NCBI GenBank assembly: GCA_013368375.1
Contig: JAACJP010000012.1
Location: 620,001-684,000 of the forward strand
Reading direction: 5' to 3'
Length of the DNA stretch: 64,000 nt
DNA from: Tricholomella constricta
Taxonomy: Eukaryota; Basidiomycota; Agaricomycetes; Agaricales; Lyophyllaceae
The notes below the pieces were generated by a model that was not told the origin of the DNA, did no database searches, and worked only from the letters and a program-made list of their open reading frames with translations. The position numbers were made by a program, and so were the translations under genes. This document shows positions 22,494-34,239 of this stretch, in pieces. How positions within the stretch are numbered: the first letter of the stretch is position 1; every line of letters starts with the position of its first letter.

Positions 22494-23382
22494 ATGACCG
22501 AACCACCGCTGCTCGAACTTCGCAAGATCGGTTGTGTGCGAGATGACGAGCTGATTTTCAGAGACGGCGACCTGACGATCAACCAAGGCAAGTAGCACGA
22601 TCATCAAACTCACTTTGCTCACCCAAAACAGGCGATATCGTCGTCATTCGCGGAAAGAGCGGTTGTGGAAAGACAACGCTTCTCAAATGCATCGCCCATT
22701 TGATTCTCTGTGACGGCGAGGTCCTCTATCGCGGAAGGTTCGTCCTCTTCCCTGTCCCTCGACCTCGCTGTTCATCGTCTTCCAGCCCCCCCAAGGCACT
22801 TGGTCAGCCCTTTTTCGCCTGACATCCCCTTCCATCCTCATTTCTTTAGGCATCCCTTCCTATCGCACCCGCGTCCTCTATGTCCCCCAGCGTCCCTCCA
22901 TGCTGTCAGGCACCCCCCGTGACTTTCTCAATACCATATCCTCCCTCGAAGCTCACAAGGCCATCAAGAAGGAACACAATCCATTCCAGCGTGCCCTCGA
23001 CGTATCTCGCGACTGGGACGTCGATTCTCAGCTCTGGGAGCGCGAGTGGTCCAACCTCAGCGGCGGCGAGGCCCAGCGCATTGCTTTGGCGATTGCCGTC
23101 GGCCTCAACACCGCCGAAGTCTTACTTCTCGATGGTCCGTGTTTTAATTCTCTCTCACCACCCCGTCCTTACCTCTTTCGAGCAGAACCGACGTCCGCTT
23201 TGGACTCTGTGTCCACCACGGCTGTCGAGAAACTCCTGCTCAACGAGATTCGATCTTCAGAATCCATGCTCAAGTCCATGGTCTGGATCACCCACTCTGA
23301 GGAACAGGGCAGTAGAATTGGGAACAAGTTCATTCAAATCACACCTGGCGGAATCCTTGAAGAACCCATGCCACTCGTTTAG
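22494..23382 (+). CDS. Orphan FetA/STAR1-like ABC ATPase (small, single cassette)
   Basis: A single soluble nucleotide-binding domain like bacterial FetA/YbbL and plant STAR1, which normally partner a FetB/STAR2 membrane subunit. The start ATG 22494 gives MTEPPLLELRKIGCVRDDEL. Motifs: GKSGCGKTTLLKC (Walker A), RVLYVPQRPSMLSGTP (Q-loop), NLSGGEAQRIALAIAV (signature), EVLLLDEPTSALDSVS (Walker B and D-loop; an intron splits the Asp-Glu codons), MVWITHSEEQ (H-loop). It ends EEPMPLV. Four introns, all with standard borders, show it is a true nuclear gene. No membrane-subunit gene is present in the window. Confidence 0.83.
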
Positions 23383-23479
23383 TCCTATCTCGCAATATAG
23401 AATATCCTTACAAAGGGCGCTCGGTATGATAGATGCCAATCCGTTGTCTATAAGTAAATGCCATATCCAATCCCAGTCC

Positions 23480-25072
23480 TCAAATCTCTGCTACCTTTGA
23501 GCGCGTCGCTTCCGTCGTCGGACTCTGCACCTCGTTAGGAACCTGAGGAACCCTTTCTAGCCTGGCCTTCACCGCCATCGCCTCCTTCTCCTTCGCTTCA
23601 TCTTCCTTCTCTTTCTCCGCTTCCAGAACAAGCCCTCTCAGTTCATTTTCCAGTTCCATATCGTCGATCCCATCGCCAACACCAATCGCAACGTCTGCCC
23701 CGATCCGCACTGCCTCGTCCACCTCCTTCGCATCCGCATTGACTTCCGCCAGAGCCTCCATCGTGGCCTCGATAGAATCCTTCTGCAAAGACGGGTGCGC
23801 AAGGATAGCCTGGAGCGTCGCTGTAGAAGACTCGTACGACTTCATTATCTATTGTAGCGTGGTGGATCAGACTGCGTCCCTTGTGTGACTGAGTAATAGA
23901 AAACAAACCTCAATGTCACCTGCGGCCGCTTCTACCCGGAGCAACGTCGATTCCAGGTTATCGAGAGAGCCTAATCGCTTTGAAAGCAGGTCCTCGAGCT
24001 GCTTGCGCAGTCGAAGGTGGCTCAGCGCGACAGGTTTGCGCTTCTGTTGTAGAGCAGCAGTTGCTTTTAGTGTGCACCTGATGTATACTCTTTTGTTAGG
24101 GAATTGACGGTGTAAGATAATACATTCGCTTAACTCGTCCATCTTGTGTTGCAGTCCGTCGACTTGCGCATGTAGATTTTGCACGGCCACTCTGAGTTCG
24201 AGTATGCCTCTGTCCGCGGCATTTATCTCTCGGGGAGCAGACGGGTCGTCCACCAAAAACTTGACAATCTGGTGAACGTAAGAAACGGGACAATCTCCAT
24301 CTCGGGAGTACACACCTCCTTGTCAAACAGCACCGCCTTCTTGTCCCTCTCCAAAAACCTCAACAACACCATTGCATCCCCCTCCGCAAGGGCACCGTCC
24401 ATCTGGAGCACCTCCCCAAATTCTTGCCTAAACCCGTCAAAAGAATACAACCTCTCCCCCACCCCGCCCATTTTCCGCGCCTGCCTCTCCAGTACCCCTT
24501 CCCCCGCCCTTTCCACTAGCGCAACAAACAGATACTCCCCCCACCACACCGAGTCCTTCCGGCTGCTGCTCCCACCGAGCACGCCCTCCTCCCCAACGAT
24601 GCCCATCTGCTCCAGCGCCCACCACAACGGCTTCCCCACCACAAACGCCGCTATCCGCCCGGGCAGCCACCCCGCATCGTAAATCGACTCTTTCGCATCG
24701 AGAAACTTGCTGCGCGGAACGAGCGCCTTGCTGGCCAGCAATTCTGCCTTTTCTAGGGCGGTCGGCCATGAAATAAGGTGTACAGAGAGAAGGGCGACGC
24801 ACGATTACGGCGCCGAGCGCGAGAGGCTTCCCTACCCCGTCCACTCGGACTCGTTCCATCAGCCGCGCACCCGCGTGTAGCACGAGGCGACTATTAGTGT
24901 CGGCCTGTAGCCCCGAGCTGACGATGAGCTCGAGGGTCTTGCGCCACCATTCGACGTTGGAGTGGTACGAGGTGGGGTTCGAGTATTTCTGCCGTGAGAT
25001 GTCAGAGTAGAGGGCGTGGAGGCGGGAGGAGGATGTGGATGCGTATGGAGGGAGCGCTAGGATGCCCGACAT
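23480..25072 (-). CDS. CHMP7: CHMP7-like ESCRT-III protein
   Basis: ESCRT-III-related protein with a Snf7 half, acting in endosomal sorting and, in other organisms, nuclear-envelope sealing. The start ATG 25072 gives MSGILALPPYASTSSSRLHA. The N-terminal half resembles the winged-helix region of CHMP7 (WWRKTLELIVSSGLQ; WWALEQMGIVGEEG). The C-terminal half is the Snf7-type helical core: a basic first helix (LQQKRKPVALSHLRLRKQLE) with LGSLDNLESTLLRVEAAAGD, then STATLQAILAHPSLQ and an acidic helix (IGVGDGIDDMELENELRGLV). It ends SKVAEI. Four or so introns. It converges on the FetA-like gene with under 100 bp between stops. Confidence 0.82.
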
Positions 25073-25298
25073 TCTGGGCAATTAGTGTACTGTGTAGGCC
25101 ACTGTTGAACGCTGTGCAGAGGTCAAGGTCACCGCAGTGGCAGAGCTGAATGCCATTGATGCCCGATGTAGCGCGTTTTGTCACGTGGTTGTATTTACTA
25201 AATCACGCGTAGCATCGCGCTCAGTCGACGAACAAGACAACTAAATAAACTATAAAAGCCCAAAGAGGTGTAGGAGGTATGTGTTAGAAGTAGAGCGT

Positions 25299-26721
25299 TC
25301 AAGCCGTGAATGAATGAAAAAGGGGTTTATTGCGGCGCCTCGATGCGTCGTTCGTCGATGTTCCTTCCACTTCCTCATTCCCTGCGGGACCAGCCGATAC
25401 TACTCCTCCCGACTCGGCCGTGAGCGCCCCTGGTGTTGTGCACATACGGGACGATTCAGCTGCAGGTGACGTGTCCGTCGAGACCTGCATAGAAAATTTA
25501 GCAATTTGGGAGAAGACACCATCTAGATGATACTTGCCGGCACGTATAAGTTGTCGGGCAGCGATAGCAGGGATTGATTTTCAGAGGCACCTACACGGCC
25601 GAGTTCCATCAAAGGCTCGGTTCTAAGCGTCAATGCTGGGCCACGACTGGGAGATTTGACATCCTCGTCGATAACACTCCGAAGGCCTGCATAGCTCGAT
25701 GTACTGGTCTCGAGTTGCGTCTTGTAGAATGACATGTAGCTTGAACGCTCTGTGTTGTTCCGGCGCCGATGTCGGCGCCAGATTGCCACTATAATGCCGA
25801 CGACGAGAGCGAACGCAAGGGTGCACGCCGCACCGATTATGCCGGATATTGCGGGGTTCATGTTCTGGTTTTTGGCGTTATCGGCGGGTATCGTGTCCGT
25901 GTCAGTCGGTGTAATGGTTTCTGTCAATGCAGAGGGATGAAGTGGGAAAGACTGGTGTGGAAGTTCACTAGACAGCGAGAAGTTTCGAGCAATTGTGACA
26001 TTAAACGAGGCCGTTTCCTCCTTATAAACTGGTCGTTAGTGATGCTCAAGGAATGGAGGTCAGTTGCTCACGGAACCCAGAGTGTAGGCCCACCCAGGAA
26101 CTTCGGTTCCTGATGGTATGGGAGAGGGAAGTCTGTCGATTACATTACACGGTGAATGACAGACTGCAGAGATTGGCATGAAATGACAGCCTACACGTTC
26201 AGGTAAACTATGGTGCAGTTGACGTTCCATGTCGACCATCTAACGACAATTAGCACTCGGATAGAGAGCGCCGACAGGTTTACACAAACGACATGTAGGT
26301 TCCCAATTGACAGCTCGCACACGCCGACTGCAAAGAATATAATACAGAGTTGCATTGGCATTTGTCATCAACTTGAGGTCCATTATAGTGGGTATTCAGT
26401 GGAAGGGGAGGAGCATGGAACTCTAAGAGTGAGAGAGTCCGAGCGTTCAGAAGCGCTCACAAGCCACCACGACAACCACTCACTGTCGCCGAGGCACTCG
26501 CTCTGTAGGTAGGCCCACGTAGTGCATGGACTCTGTCCCAGGGAGTTATATGCCTGTTATTGACGTTGTACTCGTCCATGAATGTCTGGTGCGATCCGTT
26601 GAAAAAGACTGATTACCCAAAGATAATTGTCCTGGCAGGCGGCGTCGGAAGCGAAATGCGCGTAAACATTGAGAAGAACGGGAGCCAGGTTCGTGAAAGT
26701 CCACGCGGTCCTAGTTCGCAT
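25299..26721 (-). CDS. Cys-rich-ectodomain single-pass membrane protein, array copy 1
   Basis: First of five related genes. The start ATG 26721 gives a signal peptide (TNLAPVLLNVYAHFAS). Cys-rich ectodomain exons follow: CQDNYLW, then YNSLGQSPCTTWAYLQSECL, CQCNSVLYSLQSACASCQ, WSTWNVNCT, and IPSGTEVPGWAYTLGS. A Thr-rich stalk leads to one membrane helix (ISGIIGAACTLAFALVVGII) and a basic stop-transfer RRHRRR. The cytosolic tail of about 100 residues is Ser-rich. The last junction is uncertain: donor GTGCCG gives the ending at 25299, donor GTATCA would end at 25400. The family is common in Agaricomycetes as far as I recall; function unknown, possibly surface sensing. Confidence 0.7.
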
Positions 26722-27124
26722 CATCACGTCGTTACAGATACAAGTATCGGTTCGAGCTTGATGGTGGTGGGTTCAGGACCCCGACATACCCTTGAACGCA
26801 ATTCAATGGCTTTGTCCCGTGTTATTGCCAAAGACCGTGGGGGAACGAAAAGAAGAGTCCCTTGAGTAAAGTTTGGAATGTCAGGAAGCTGGGAAATTAT
26901 CTCCACATGTACTTTGATCACTTGAATTCGAAGAGATGTCACAGCCGCCGCATGTTCGGCACCCGAGGAAGGACAGTGCAAGCCAACTTTAGAATCGCCG
27001 AAAGAAAAGTCCAGCTGATCATAAGAAAGGCAAGCTTCATCAGGTAAATAAAGACATCCTTTGGAGCTGTAATATTACAAGTTGCCGGAAACGCGAAGCT
27101 TGGGGCTGTCCAGATTTACTCAGG
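26722..27124. other. Intergenic region between array copies 1 and 2
   Basis: Promoter of copy 1 and 3' flank of copy 2. No further gene is seen. Confidence 0.6.
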
Positions 27125-28400
27125 TCAAATCTCGGCAGCACCCGAGTACGCACCGCGAGTCACTTGCGACCCGGCGTAACGAGTACTGTCCAAGGAGGTT
27201 CGCCCCGCAAAAGTCGTATACATGGGCGACGTGATTGGGGAAAATACATTGGACTCGCGCGTTTCCTAAAAAGTTGGATTAACAAAGTATCGGGCTAGAG
27301 AACATGAACTTACGAAGTTAGTGGGACTCGAAATCATTGGTCCACCGGACGACACAGAATGAGTCACGAAAGGATCGCCTGTGTCCCCCCCGGTAGGCGG
27401 CTGTATTTCTTCGTCAAGGTCTATCTTGTGTTGATGCTTTTGTCGTTTCGTCCACCCACCCCCTCGCCGGAGGAAGACCCAGAAAGCACCCAAGCACAGG
27501 GCAGAAATAAAAGCAACACCCCCCACGACACCACCGGCGATGGCACCTGCGTGAGACTCACTGCCACGGGCTGATGATTGCGTTCCTGTTGGTATTGGCG
27601 AATCTGCTGCTCTTGATGTTGATGGCTGGGTTACTGAGGCTGAAGAGGATTGTGTCGCTTCTGCGGACTCCAGTCAAATATGTGACAAACTGCTAATGCG
27701 AAGCTTACTAGCCACGGCCTCTGCAGCCACAGGATTAAAGATATCGCCTGACTATAGAGATGACCGACGTCGATTTTGAACGTACCCACGGAAAGAAAAG
27801 CGTACCAGGCTAATATCGAGATAAGCCCAGGTTGGAACTTCAACTGCCGCAGGTATAGTCCTCGGGAATCTAGGCAATCGTTAGAGCGTCAACGTCACAA
27901 CACATTTCCATAAACCCACGTCTTTGTGTCTGTCATGGCACAGTTTAACGTCCAATTTTTCCAGCTCGTGAAAGTACGATCCTGGCACCCGCCACATGCA
28001 CTTATTAAGGAGTACACAACGACATTGCAGGTGCAAGGATTTGCTAGTGCGAAAGTCGGGCCAAGGTAATGATTTTTAGGAGGGATTGAATTAACGATGA
28101 CTGCGAACACACGCAAGCTCAAATTATAAACTTGGGAGCTCGAATTCGAGGACGTACATACCTTCGTCTGGCCTGCAAACTTGCTCGAGGTAGGCGGCTA
28201 CAAGACACGGAGTTTGATTCCGCGAATTAATTGACTATCATTGGGAGAAAAGGTCAATCTCAGAGCTCAAGTAGAGTAAAACGGAAGAATCGAACCCAAG
28301 CATACCGAGGGATACACTCGGTGACGTTCGAAGACTGGGCACCAGTTTGAACTGCTCGCGATAGGACCAACAAGGGCAGGAGCCATCCTGTTCGCGACAT
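27125..28400 (-). CDS. Cys-rich-ectodomain single-pass membrane protein, array copy 2
   Basis: The start ATG 28400 opens a clear signal peptide (MSRTGWLLPLLVLSRAV) followed by CIPRYAW. Exon 2 gives NQTPCLVAAYLEQVC, exon 3 PCTCNVVVYSLISACGGCQ, exon 4 TSWKNWTLNCAM, then RTIPAAVEVPTWAYLDI and GDIFNPVAAEAVA. A Ser/Thr stalk precedes the helix AGAIAGGVVGGVAFISALCL. The tail is basic then acidic (KHQHKIDLDEEIQP). The last exon ends AYSGAAEI. The intron after the YAW codon is conserved with copy 4 (GTTCGATT...GATAG here). Role not known. Confidence 0.72.
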
Positions 28401-28806
28401 GCTTGTAGAATGAGAAAAAGAGCTCTCGTAGACGCCGACCAGGAGCTCGATGGGCCAAGGAGGGCATCCCTGTCAAGAAGCCCAGATTTCCCAAGACAAA
28501 GATGCACGTGGATGACCAGAACCAGCGCGAGCATGAACGTCAAGATGAAGCCGTTAGCCGGTGTAAAGATGGTTCAATGGCAGCTTCCCATGGATCACTT
28601 CCTTGATAGATGGAAGCAAATATAACGCAATTTCCTGCACTTTTTCGTACATAACAAGCTGGATGAGGTGATTGTTTTCCACACACGCATGAATAAGCAT
28701 CGAAGACACGGGCCGAGTCGTTTCAACCTAACTGACATAGACATAGTATGCAACGTCTGTCCATAGAATTAGACTAAGGAAATATTCGAGTCGATGAAGC
28801 GTAGCC
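28401..28806. other. Intergenic region between array copies 2 and 3
   Basis: Promoter of copy 2 and 3' flank of copy 3. No gene or clear repeat is seen. Confidence 0.6.
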
Positions 28807-30118
28807 TCAGAGTTCGGGTGCACCAGTGTAACGACCACTCTGTGCAGGTCCAAGGTAGGTGCTACCAGTGGTATTCGGATACAGGGCTTGGCTTGAAGAG
28901 GTAAAAACACCAGAAGTTGCTGCCGTGGAAGGATACGTGCTCGGATCGGAAGGGTCCTGTATGCAATGAATCAGGATGTAACGATATAACTGGAAGACCA
29001 TTCTCACATAGAGTTTGGGAGATGGCATGGTCGGGAAAACAGGCGCGGCAGCATTGTAGCTCATCGGAGTGGAAGTGATGGGTGAGTGAGCGGGGACGAA
29101 TGCATTGACCTCCGATGAAGGGGCAGTCCTAGAACGCCGGCGCCGAGTCCACCAGAAAAGCAAAGCTAAGATCAAGGCAAGGCCAACAACACCGCCAACG
29201 ACACCCCCTGCAATAGCTCCAGCTTTCGACGATCCAGAGGACGATGCTGAGGCGGTAGGGACTGGACGTCGTGTCGACGATCCAGGCCCCCCGGTTGATT
29301 GTGGGAGAGCGGTGGATTCTGGAGCATCTACACCAACTTGAGCATTCAAAAATACAGAGGGATATTATACTACTCACCGAGGGCTTCCATAGCAGTAGTT
29401 ACGTTGAACGTATCATCCGCCTGTATATTTCCTTAGTTCTTTGGCCCCATAGGAGAAATGAGTAGACACACGGTTGGATTCAAATATGCATAATGAGGCA
29501 CTTTGGTACCGGAAGGAATTGAGCCACGGAAACTGAGTGCTTGTGTCAGCTTTGAGTTACAAAAAGGTTCTGAAAGGGTAAGACTAAGACATACATTCCG
29601 GGATATACTGTGGAGCAATTGGCATTGTAGCTCGACCACCTAAGTAAATGGCCTTAATCATCATCTAACGGACAAGAAGTATGAGCTTGCGCACTTCGAG
29701 TATGTCCTGCCTTGACAGGCGGCGCAAGCGCTGATCAAGCTGTAGAAGACAGAGCTACATCTACATTGGTTGGCATTTGCCACAGTGGGGCCGCGGTAGA
29801 CCCTGCCCTCCTCCAAGGGACCGATTGTAAATTCTGTCGACCGAGTTTTATCAGTCGACTTTGCTCTTCTTTGATAGTTGAGTCAGACGTACGACCAGCA
29901 TTGCAAACACCTCCCAGGTAACTTCCGATAAGGCATGGACTCTGGCCCAGTGAATTGAAGGCCTTCACGAATATATTTAAGGATCGTCAGGGCTAAGAGG
30001 AAGGGGGGTGGGACTGCGGGTTACCCATTGAAAGGCGGGGTCGGTGCATACCGCTGTTGAGGTCGCCTAAGTTGCTGTGTGAGAACGATGAAAAGATCAT
30101 AAAGAAAGGCCTCACCAT
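28807..30118 (-). CDS. Cys-rich-ectodomain single-pass membrane protein, array copy 3 (5' end uncertain)
   Basis: The ectodomain exons are intact: CTDPAFQW, FNSLGQSPCLIGSYLGGVCN, CRCSSVFYSLISACAACQG, RWSSYNANCSTVYPGM, SIPSGTKVPHYAYLNP, DDTFNVTTAMEALG. The helix is AGAIAGGVVGGVVGLALILA followed by RRRRSR. The tail is long, with DPSDPSTYPSTAATSGVF, and ends GAPEL. The first exon is the problem. ATG 30118 begins either a hydrophobic leader (MVRPFFMIFSSFSHS) that is one base out of frame with CTDPAFQW, or, if GTGAGG...CTTAG is spliced out, a protein with no signal peptide. So this copy may have lost secretion or carry a frameshift. Confidence 0.6.
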
Positions 30119-30621
30119 CCTTTCTTCAACAAAGCAGTGGGGTTATCAATGGTGAGGAAAGATGGTGACCTAACCGACATTTTAGCCCATCATGGCGGCA
30201 CCAAAGCGCCCCTTAATTCTGTGGCGGCTCGACAGGCCGGACTCCACGGGGATATGCTTATAGACTAACTTGAATTCGCTCCGATTCTCTTGGAGATTCG
30301 GGGAAAATATTTCACGAAAGTGTGGTTCTAGATCACTTATCCGATTGCAGATGAAGACGCTCCAGAATTTGAACTGCACGTGAAAGCAAGTTCTTGGGAC
30401 AAAATTAACTAAGAAGTACTGAAAGCCTCATCCAAGCGAGGCTGTAGATTAGAGTTTCGTTCAAAATTTTCTTGTATGGAAAACATTTTGTTGAGTAATA
30501 GGCGCCAACTCTTGAGTAAGGGAGTTCAGAAACGAGCGTGGCGAGGTGGGGACCTTGAACGACGAAGAAAAAGAGTGTGGCCATTGACGGGTCTTGTGCG
30601 GGCTTGAAAGTTGAAAGGAGT
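30119..30621. other. Intergenic region between array copies 3 and 4
   Basis: No gene is recognised. It holds the copy 3 promoter and the copy 4 3' flank. Confidence 0.55.
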
Positions 30622-31892
30622 TTAGACGTACAAAGGGGCCTCGGATCTGATGGACCCCGATGCACTCAAATTAGAGAATTGAGCGCTAGTTGGTGATGCA
30701 AGGGACGTGCTCTTTGAAAATCGTCAGTCATGGTCTTGCCCAAAAATGACATTATACATACAATCGAGGAGGGTGCCAATTGACGAGGTGCAGTGTTAGC
30801 CAAGTACTGCCGCATGTCGGCGGTTTCGGGTTCTTGACGATGCGGTTCCTCAATCGGCGATGGTAACTGGGTACCCAACCGAGCGAGACGACGGCGTCGA
30901 GTGAAGTACCAATGAGCGAAACCGAGAAGAATCGCAAGACCGACCGTACCACCGACGATACCTCCCATGATAGCATTATCACGGGTGGTGGAGGAGGTCG
31001 AGGCGCTGGCTGTTGATGTTGCGCTCACAGTGGCTGGCTCCGTATTTGTTGCGGGTACGACTGCAATGCTGATACTGGTCGAAGTCGGTAATTGCAATGC
31101 CGTGGATTCGGCTGTCGAGTCTTCAAGCACTGGTATTAGTTGTTTGCGTTGGTGGTAAAGCCAGTTAGATCTTACTTGCACTCAGCTTGGCGGCTGTCTC
31201 GTTGAACGTATCATTTGCCTGTCAAGGAATTGAAAACATGAGGCGAAGCAGAAGAAAGGATGTCCAACCTTGACATCCAAATATGCCCATCCTGGAACGA
31301 ATACGTTGGGCGGGATAGGTTGGGGGAAGCTAGATGTAGCATCAGCGCCAGGCCTCACATGCACGTGGCATCCTGCGTACGCGTTAACGGAGACCGTTGG
31401 ACAATTTCCTGACCATGTGCTCCATCTGTACGCCTCGTCAATCATTTTGAACAGTAGGCCGCAAATTATTGCATACATACGTCTCATATGTACGTCCTTG
31501 ACAGGCACCACAGGCACTCACGAGGGAGTAAACCACAGTGTTGCATTGACATGGGTTGGCCGAAGCGAGAGAAGGTCCCGTGTAGTGGTTTCCAGCGGGC
31601 AGTGCAGCCACACCGAAAGCTGTATAATAGTGAGTTGAGTCTCGCTGGATACATCTACTTTTAGATGTGCACTCACAACCACAGACGGAAAGAAGTGTCG
31701 CGGCGACTTGACAAGGACTTTGCTTACGCGAATTGTTGGTCTATGGAAACGATGAGGCATTGATACAATGACTACGTTTAAGTAACGCACCCAGGCGTAG
31801 AACGGTAGACAAGTGGCGTCAGTTGTCTGACCAGTCGCAACAGGAATGAGCCAGGAGGCAATGACCACAATCGGGAACGACCTCGGCAACAT
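30622..31892 (-). CDS. Cys-rich-ectodomain single-pass membrane protein, array copy 4
   Basis: The start ATG 31892 gives a signal peptide (MLPRSFPIVVIASWLIPVAT) then CLPFYAW. Exons follow: TNNSRKQSPCQVAATLLSVC, CQCNTVVYSLVSACGACQG, RWSTWSGNCP, and FPQPIPPNVFVPGWAYLDV. NDTFNETAAKLSA leads to a long Thr/Ala stalk and the helix AIMGGIVGGTVGLAILLGFA, stopped by TRRRR. The short tail has a Pro/Glu-rich part (PSPIEEPHRQEPETAD). Splicing the last intron (GTATGT...CAAAG) gives the ending EAPLYV at 30622. This copy is the cleanest full-length member. It runs on the same strand as the other four. Confidence 0.72.
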
Positions 31893-32516
31893 GCCACAGG
31901 AAGGGAAAGCCAGCCACGAGAGGGGGAGAGTAGCAGTGTGGAAAGCCCATTTATTCGTACTCTGCGTCGAAAAGGCGGGAAGTTGGGACGGAATGATCTG
32001 TCGGGTAGGATGGCAATTTGGCAGTTCGCCCTTAACCGTTGACTGGTACCTGTCTACGAAGTGCTTCCATGCCGTTCCTCCGTGTGCGCACCTGCTGGAA
32101 GATGGAGCGAAATCGGGGTTTACAAAAAAAACATAACCTGAACCACGCTTCCGACGTCAGAAGTGTCAGAGGTTCGACTGGCCTGATCATGATGGAAAAG
32201 ATTGAAGGTGTCCATCAACGTTCAGCTGTAAGTCAGTAAGGAGAAGCGGAAAGCCTTTTAAAAAGGTACGCCCGCAAGAAAGACGGTCAAAAGCAGCATC
32301 AACACAAGGCGTGTCAGGATGCAAGAAGGAATACACACGCGAGTGTAAGTACACTGTCATTTGGCTCATGAGGGATTTTCAGTGACTCAAAGGGTACGAA
32401 ATCCAGGCTACTTATAGTTACGCCCAAGCCACGGTAGACGAGGGTAGATGCCCAAAACGACCAAAAGGAATGTCAGCTGTTCTCGCTCGGACAATGCTCC
32501 AACGCAGTTCATCTTC
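31893..32516. other. Intergenic region between array copy 4 and aldo-keto reductase
   Basis: Copy 4 promoter and reductase 3' flank. Open frames here show no recognisable product. Confidence 0.55.
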
Positions 32517-33543
32517 TTACTCTCCAAATACATGGCGCATGTAGATCCTCTTGTGCAATTTCGCTCCGATTTCTTGAATTTCATGTATCTCCTCCGACGT
32601 CAGGTCTGGAATGTCTTCGGTGTCTCTGAACTCCCTGATTCGCGATACCCTAGACGTAGTTCTATTAAAAGGAGAGAAAAAAAGATATATGTTACTATCA
32701 GCCTCAATCTAACATTAATTGGAGGCTAAGCATTTACGTCACCACGATGAAACCCTTTTGGAGAAGCCATTTGCTCAGGACTTGACCGGACGTTACAGGC
32801 TGGCCGCGAGTCTTCTCTAGTCTTCCACGAATATGGGAAAGGACTTCGTCCAGAGGGCCCCCTGAGACGCGAGCAACAGGGGTCAGGCCACCGTAAGAGG
32901 CAGTCACGATACCGTGTTCCTTTCCAAGGTTTACGATAGGCTCAACCGCCTTCCAGACGTAAGGGTGAAGCTCAATCTATAATGAGGATACGAGAACAGT
33001 TAGTCATGGCACCAGAACAATATCACCTCTTTGAAGACCGACCTGGTTGACGGCGGGCACGATTTCAGCGTCGTCCAAGATTTCCTTTAAATCTTCCACT
33101 CTAAAGTTAGAGACGCCGATGGATTTCGTCAGACCATCCTTCTGTACGCCTTCCATAGCCTTCCACAACTCTTTCAGCTTCCCCTCTTTGTTAGCCGGAT
33201 CTGGGCTATGGATCAGGAATAAATCAACGTGATCCACACCCAGCTTCTGAAGCGAATCCTCGAGTGCCTGTTTGACTGTCTGGCCCGGGTTCAACGCCTT
33301 CAACTTCGTCACGAAGTAAAGTTCGGAGCGTGGCTTGCCAGATGCCTTGGCACCGGCACCCAGGGTATCCTCATTATTGTACATCTGTGCTCCATCCAAA
33401 TGGGTGATCCCGTTATCAATAGCAGCCCGAACGAACTCAGCGGCGTCCTGGCCATACAGAGCTGTACCAGTCCCGAAGGCCAGCCATGGGACGCGCACTC
33501 CGTTGTTGAGGGTGATGGTGAGTGTGGTGGTGGTTGCAGTCAT
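32517..33543 (-). CDS. Aldo-keto reductase
   Basis: NAD(P)H-dependent reductase of carbonyl compounds, cytosolic, with a TIM-barrel fold. The start ATG 33543 gives MTATTTTLTITLNNGVRVPW. The catalytic tetrad is visible: Asp50 (ITHLDGAQMY), Tyr55, Lys80 (YFVTKLK) and His112 (DLFLIHSPDP). GLTKSIGVSNFRVEDLKEIL follows. Exon 2 gives IELHPYVWKAVEPIVNLGKE and VLSKWLLQKGFIVVT; exon 3 gives TSRVSRIREFRDTEDIPDLT (cofactor-phosphate binding region) and ends MRHVFGE. Two introns. Substrate cannot be told. It lies inside the membrane-protein array, between copies 4 and 5, without evident relation to them. Confidence 0.92.
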
Positions 33544-34239
33544 ATTCGCGAGATGGGGAATAGGGGCGGAAGCCGGACTTGTTAAGTGGTGGGATGGCAG
33601 AATTCCTCCGCGTCTTGTCAGCTCTTAGACTATAACCGCATTATTATTGTGGATCTCGCAATCCTATTTCGGGCCAACGCTTGAGCCAGACAACGGGTGC
33701 GTGCGAAAAGAGTTTCAACTGGTGTATACTTACAGGTGCGAGGGAGCAATTGAGATGAGGTGCATCTCGTGGACACGGGTGTCCATGTGTCGAATATTCA
33801 CACCGATGTCCAAGGCTGGCCAGCCCTAAACCGGGAAGGGATATAAATCCTCAGAAACACCGTATCTTCATTCTCAATTTTCAGGCGCTGTTATACCACA
33901 TGTTAGACTGCCCAGTTGACCCAGCAGTCCTTCATCCCAGTTGCCTCAGATTAACGGTGCCACATTGGCTGATCGTCCTGGGTGTATCCCTCTGGTGGAT
34001 GTTCTAGTCACTCTAAGTACTGACATTCAAAATTGTATTTATAGTACTCATATATGGACTCCAGCTTCATAATATCTACACTGCCATGTATCGATATCGA
34101 TGAAGTTTATGAATGCATGACTTGAAGAGTCCTCAGTAAAATAAATGTTACGATGTTACGCGCATGCTTCAGCGTCCATTCCTACACTAGGTAAATAAAT
34201 TATAAGCACACTTATGCCCAAGGTGCAGAATTATTTTCA
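33544..34239. other. Intergenic region with a 35-codon ORF behind a TATA box
   Basis: Mostly empty. On the plus strand TATAAAT (33842-33848) stands about 52 bp before ATG 33900, which opens a 35-codon frame ending in TAG at 34005-34007 with a hydrophobic C-terminal half (HWLIVLGVSLWWMF). It has no family match I know, so it is not listed as a gene. Confidence 0.4.

Noticed and set aside
22494..23382. Recent bacterial transfer of the FetA-like gene
   Set aside because: Four spliceosomal introns and base composition like its neighbours argue against a recent event; an old origin remains open.
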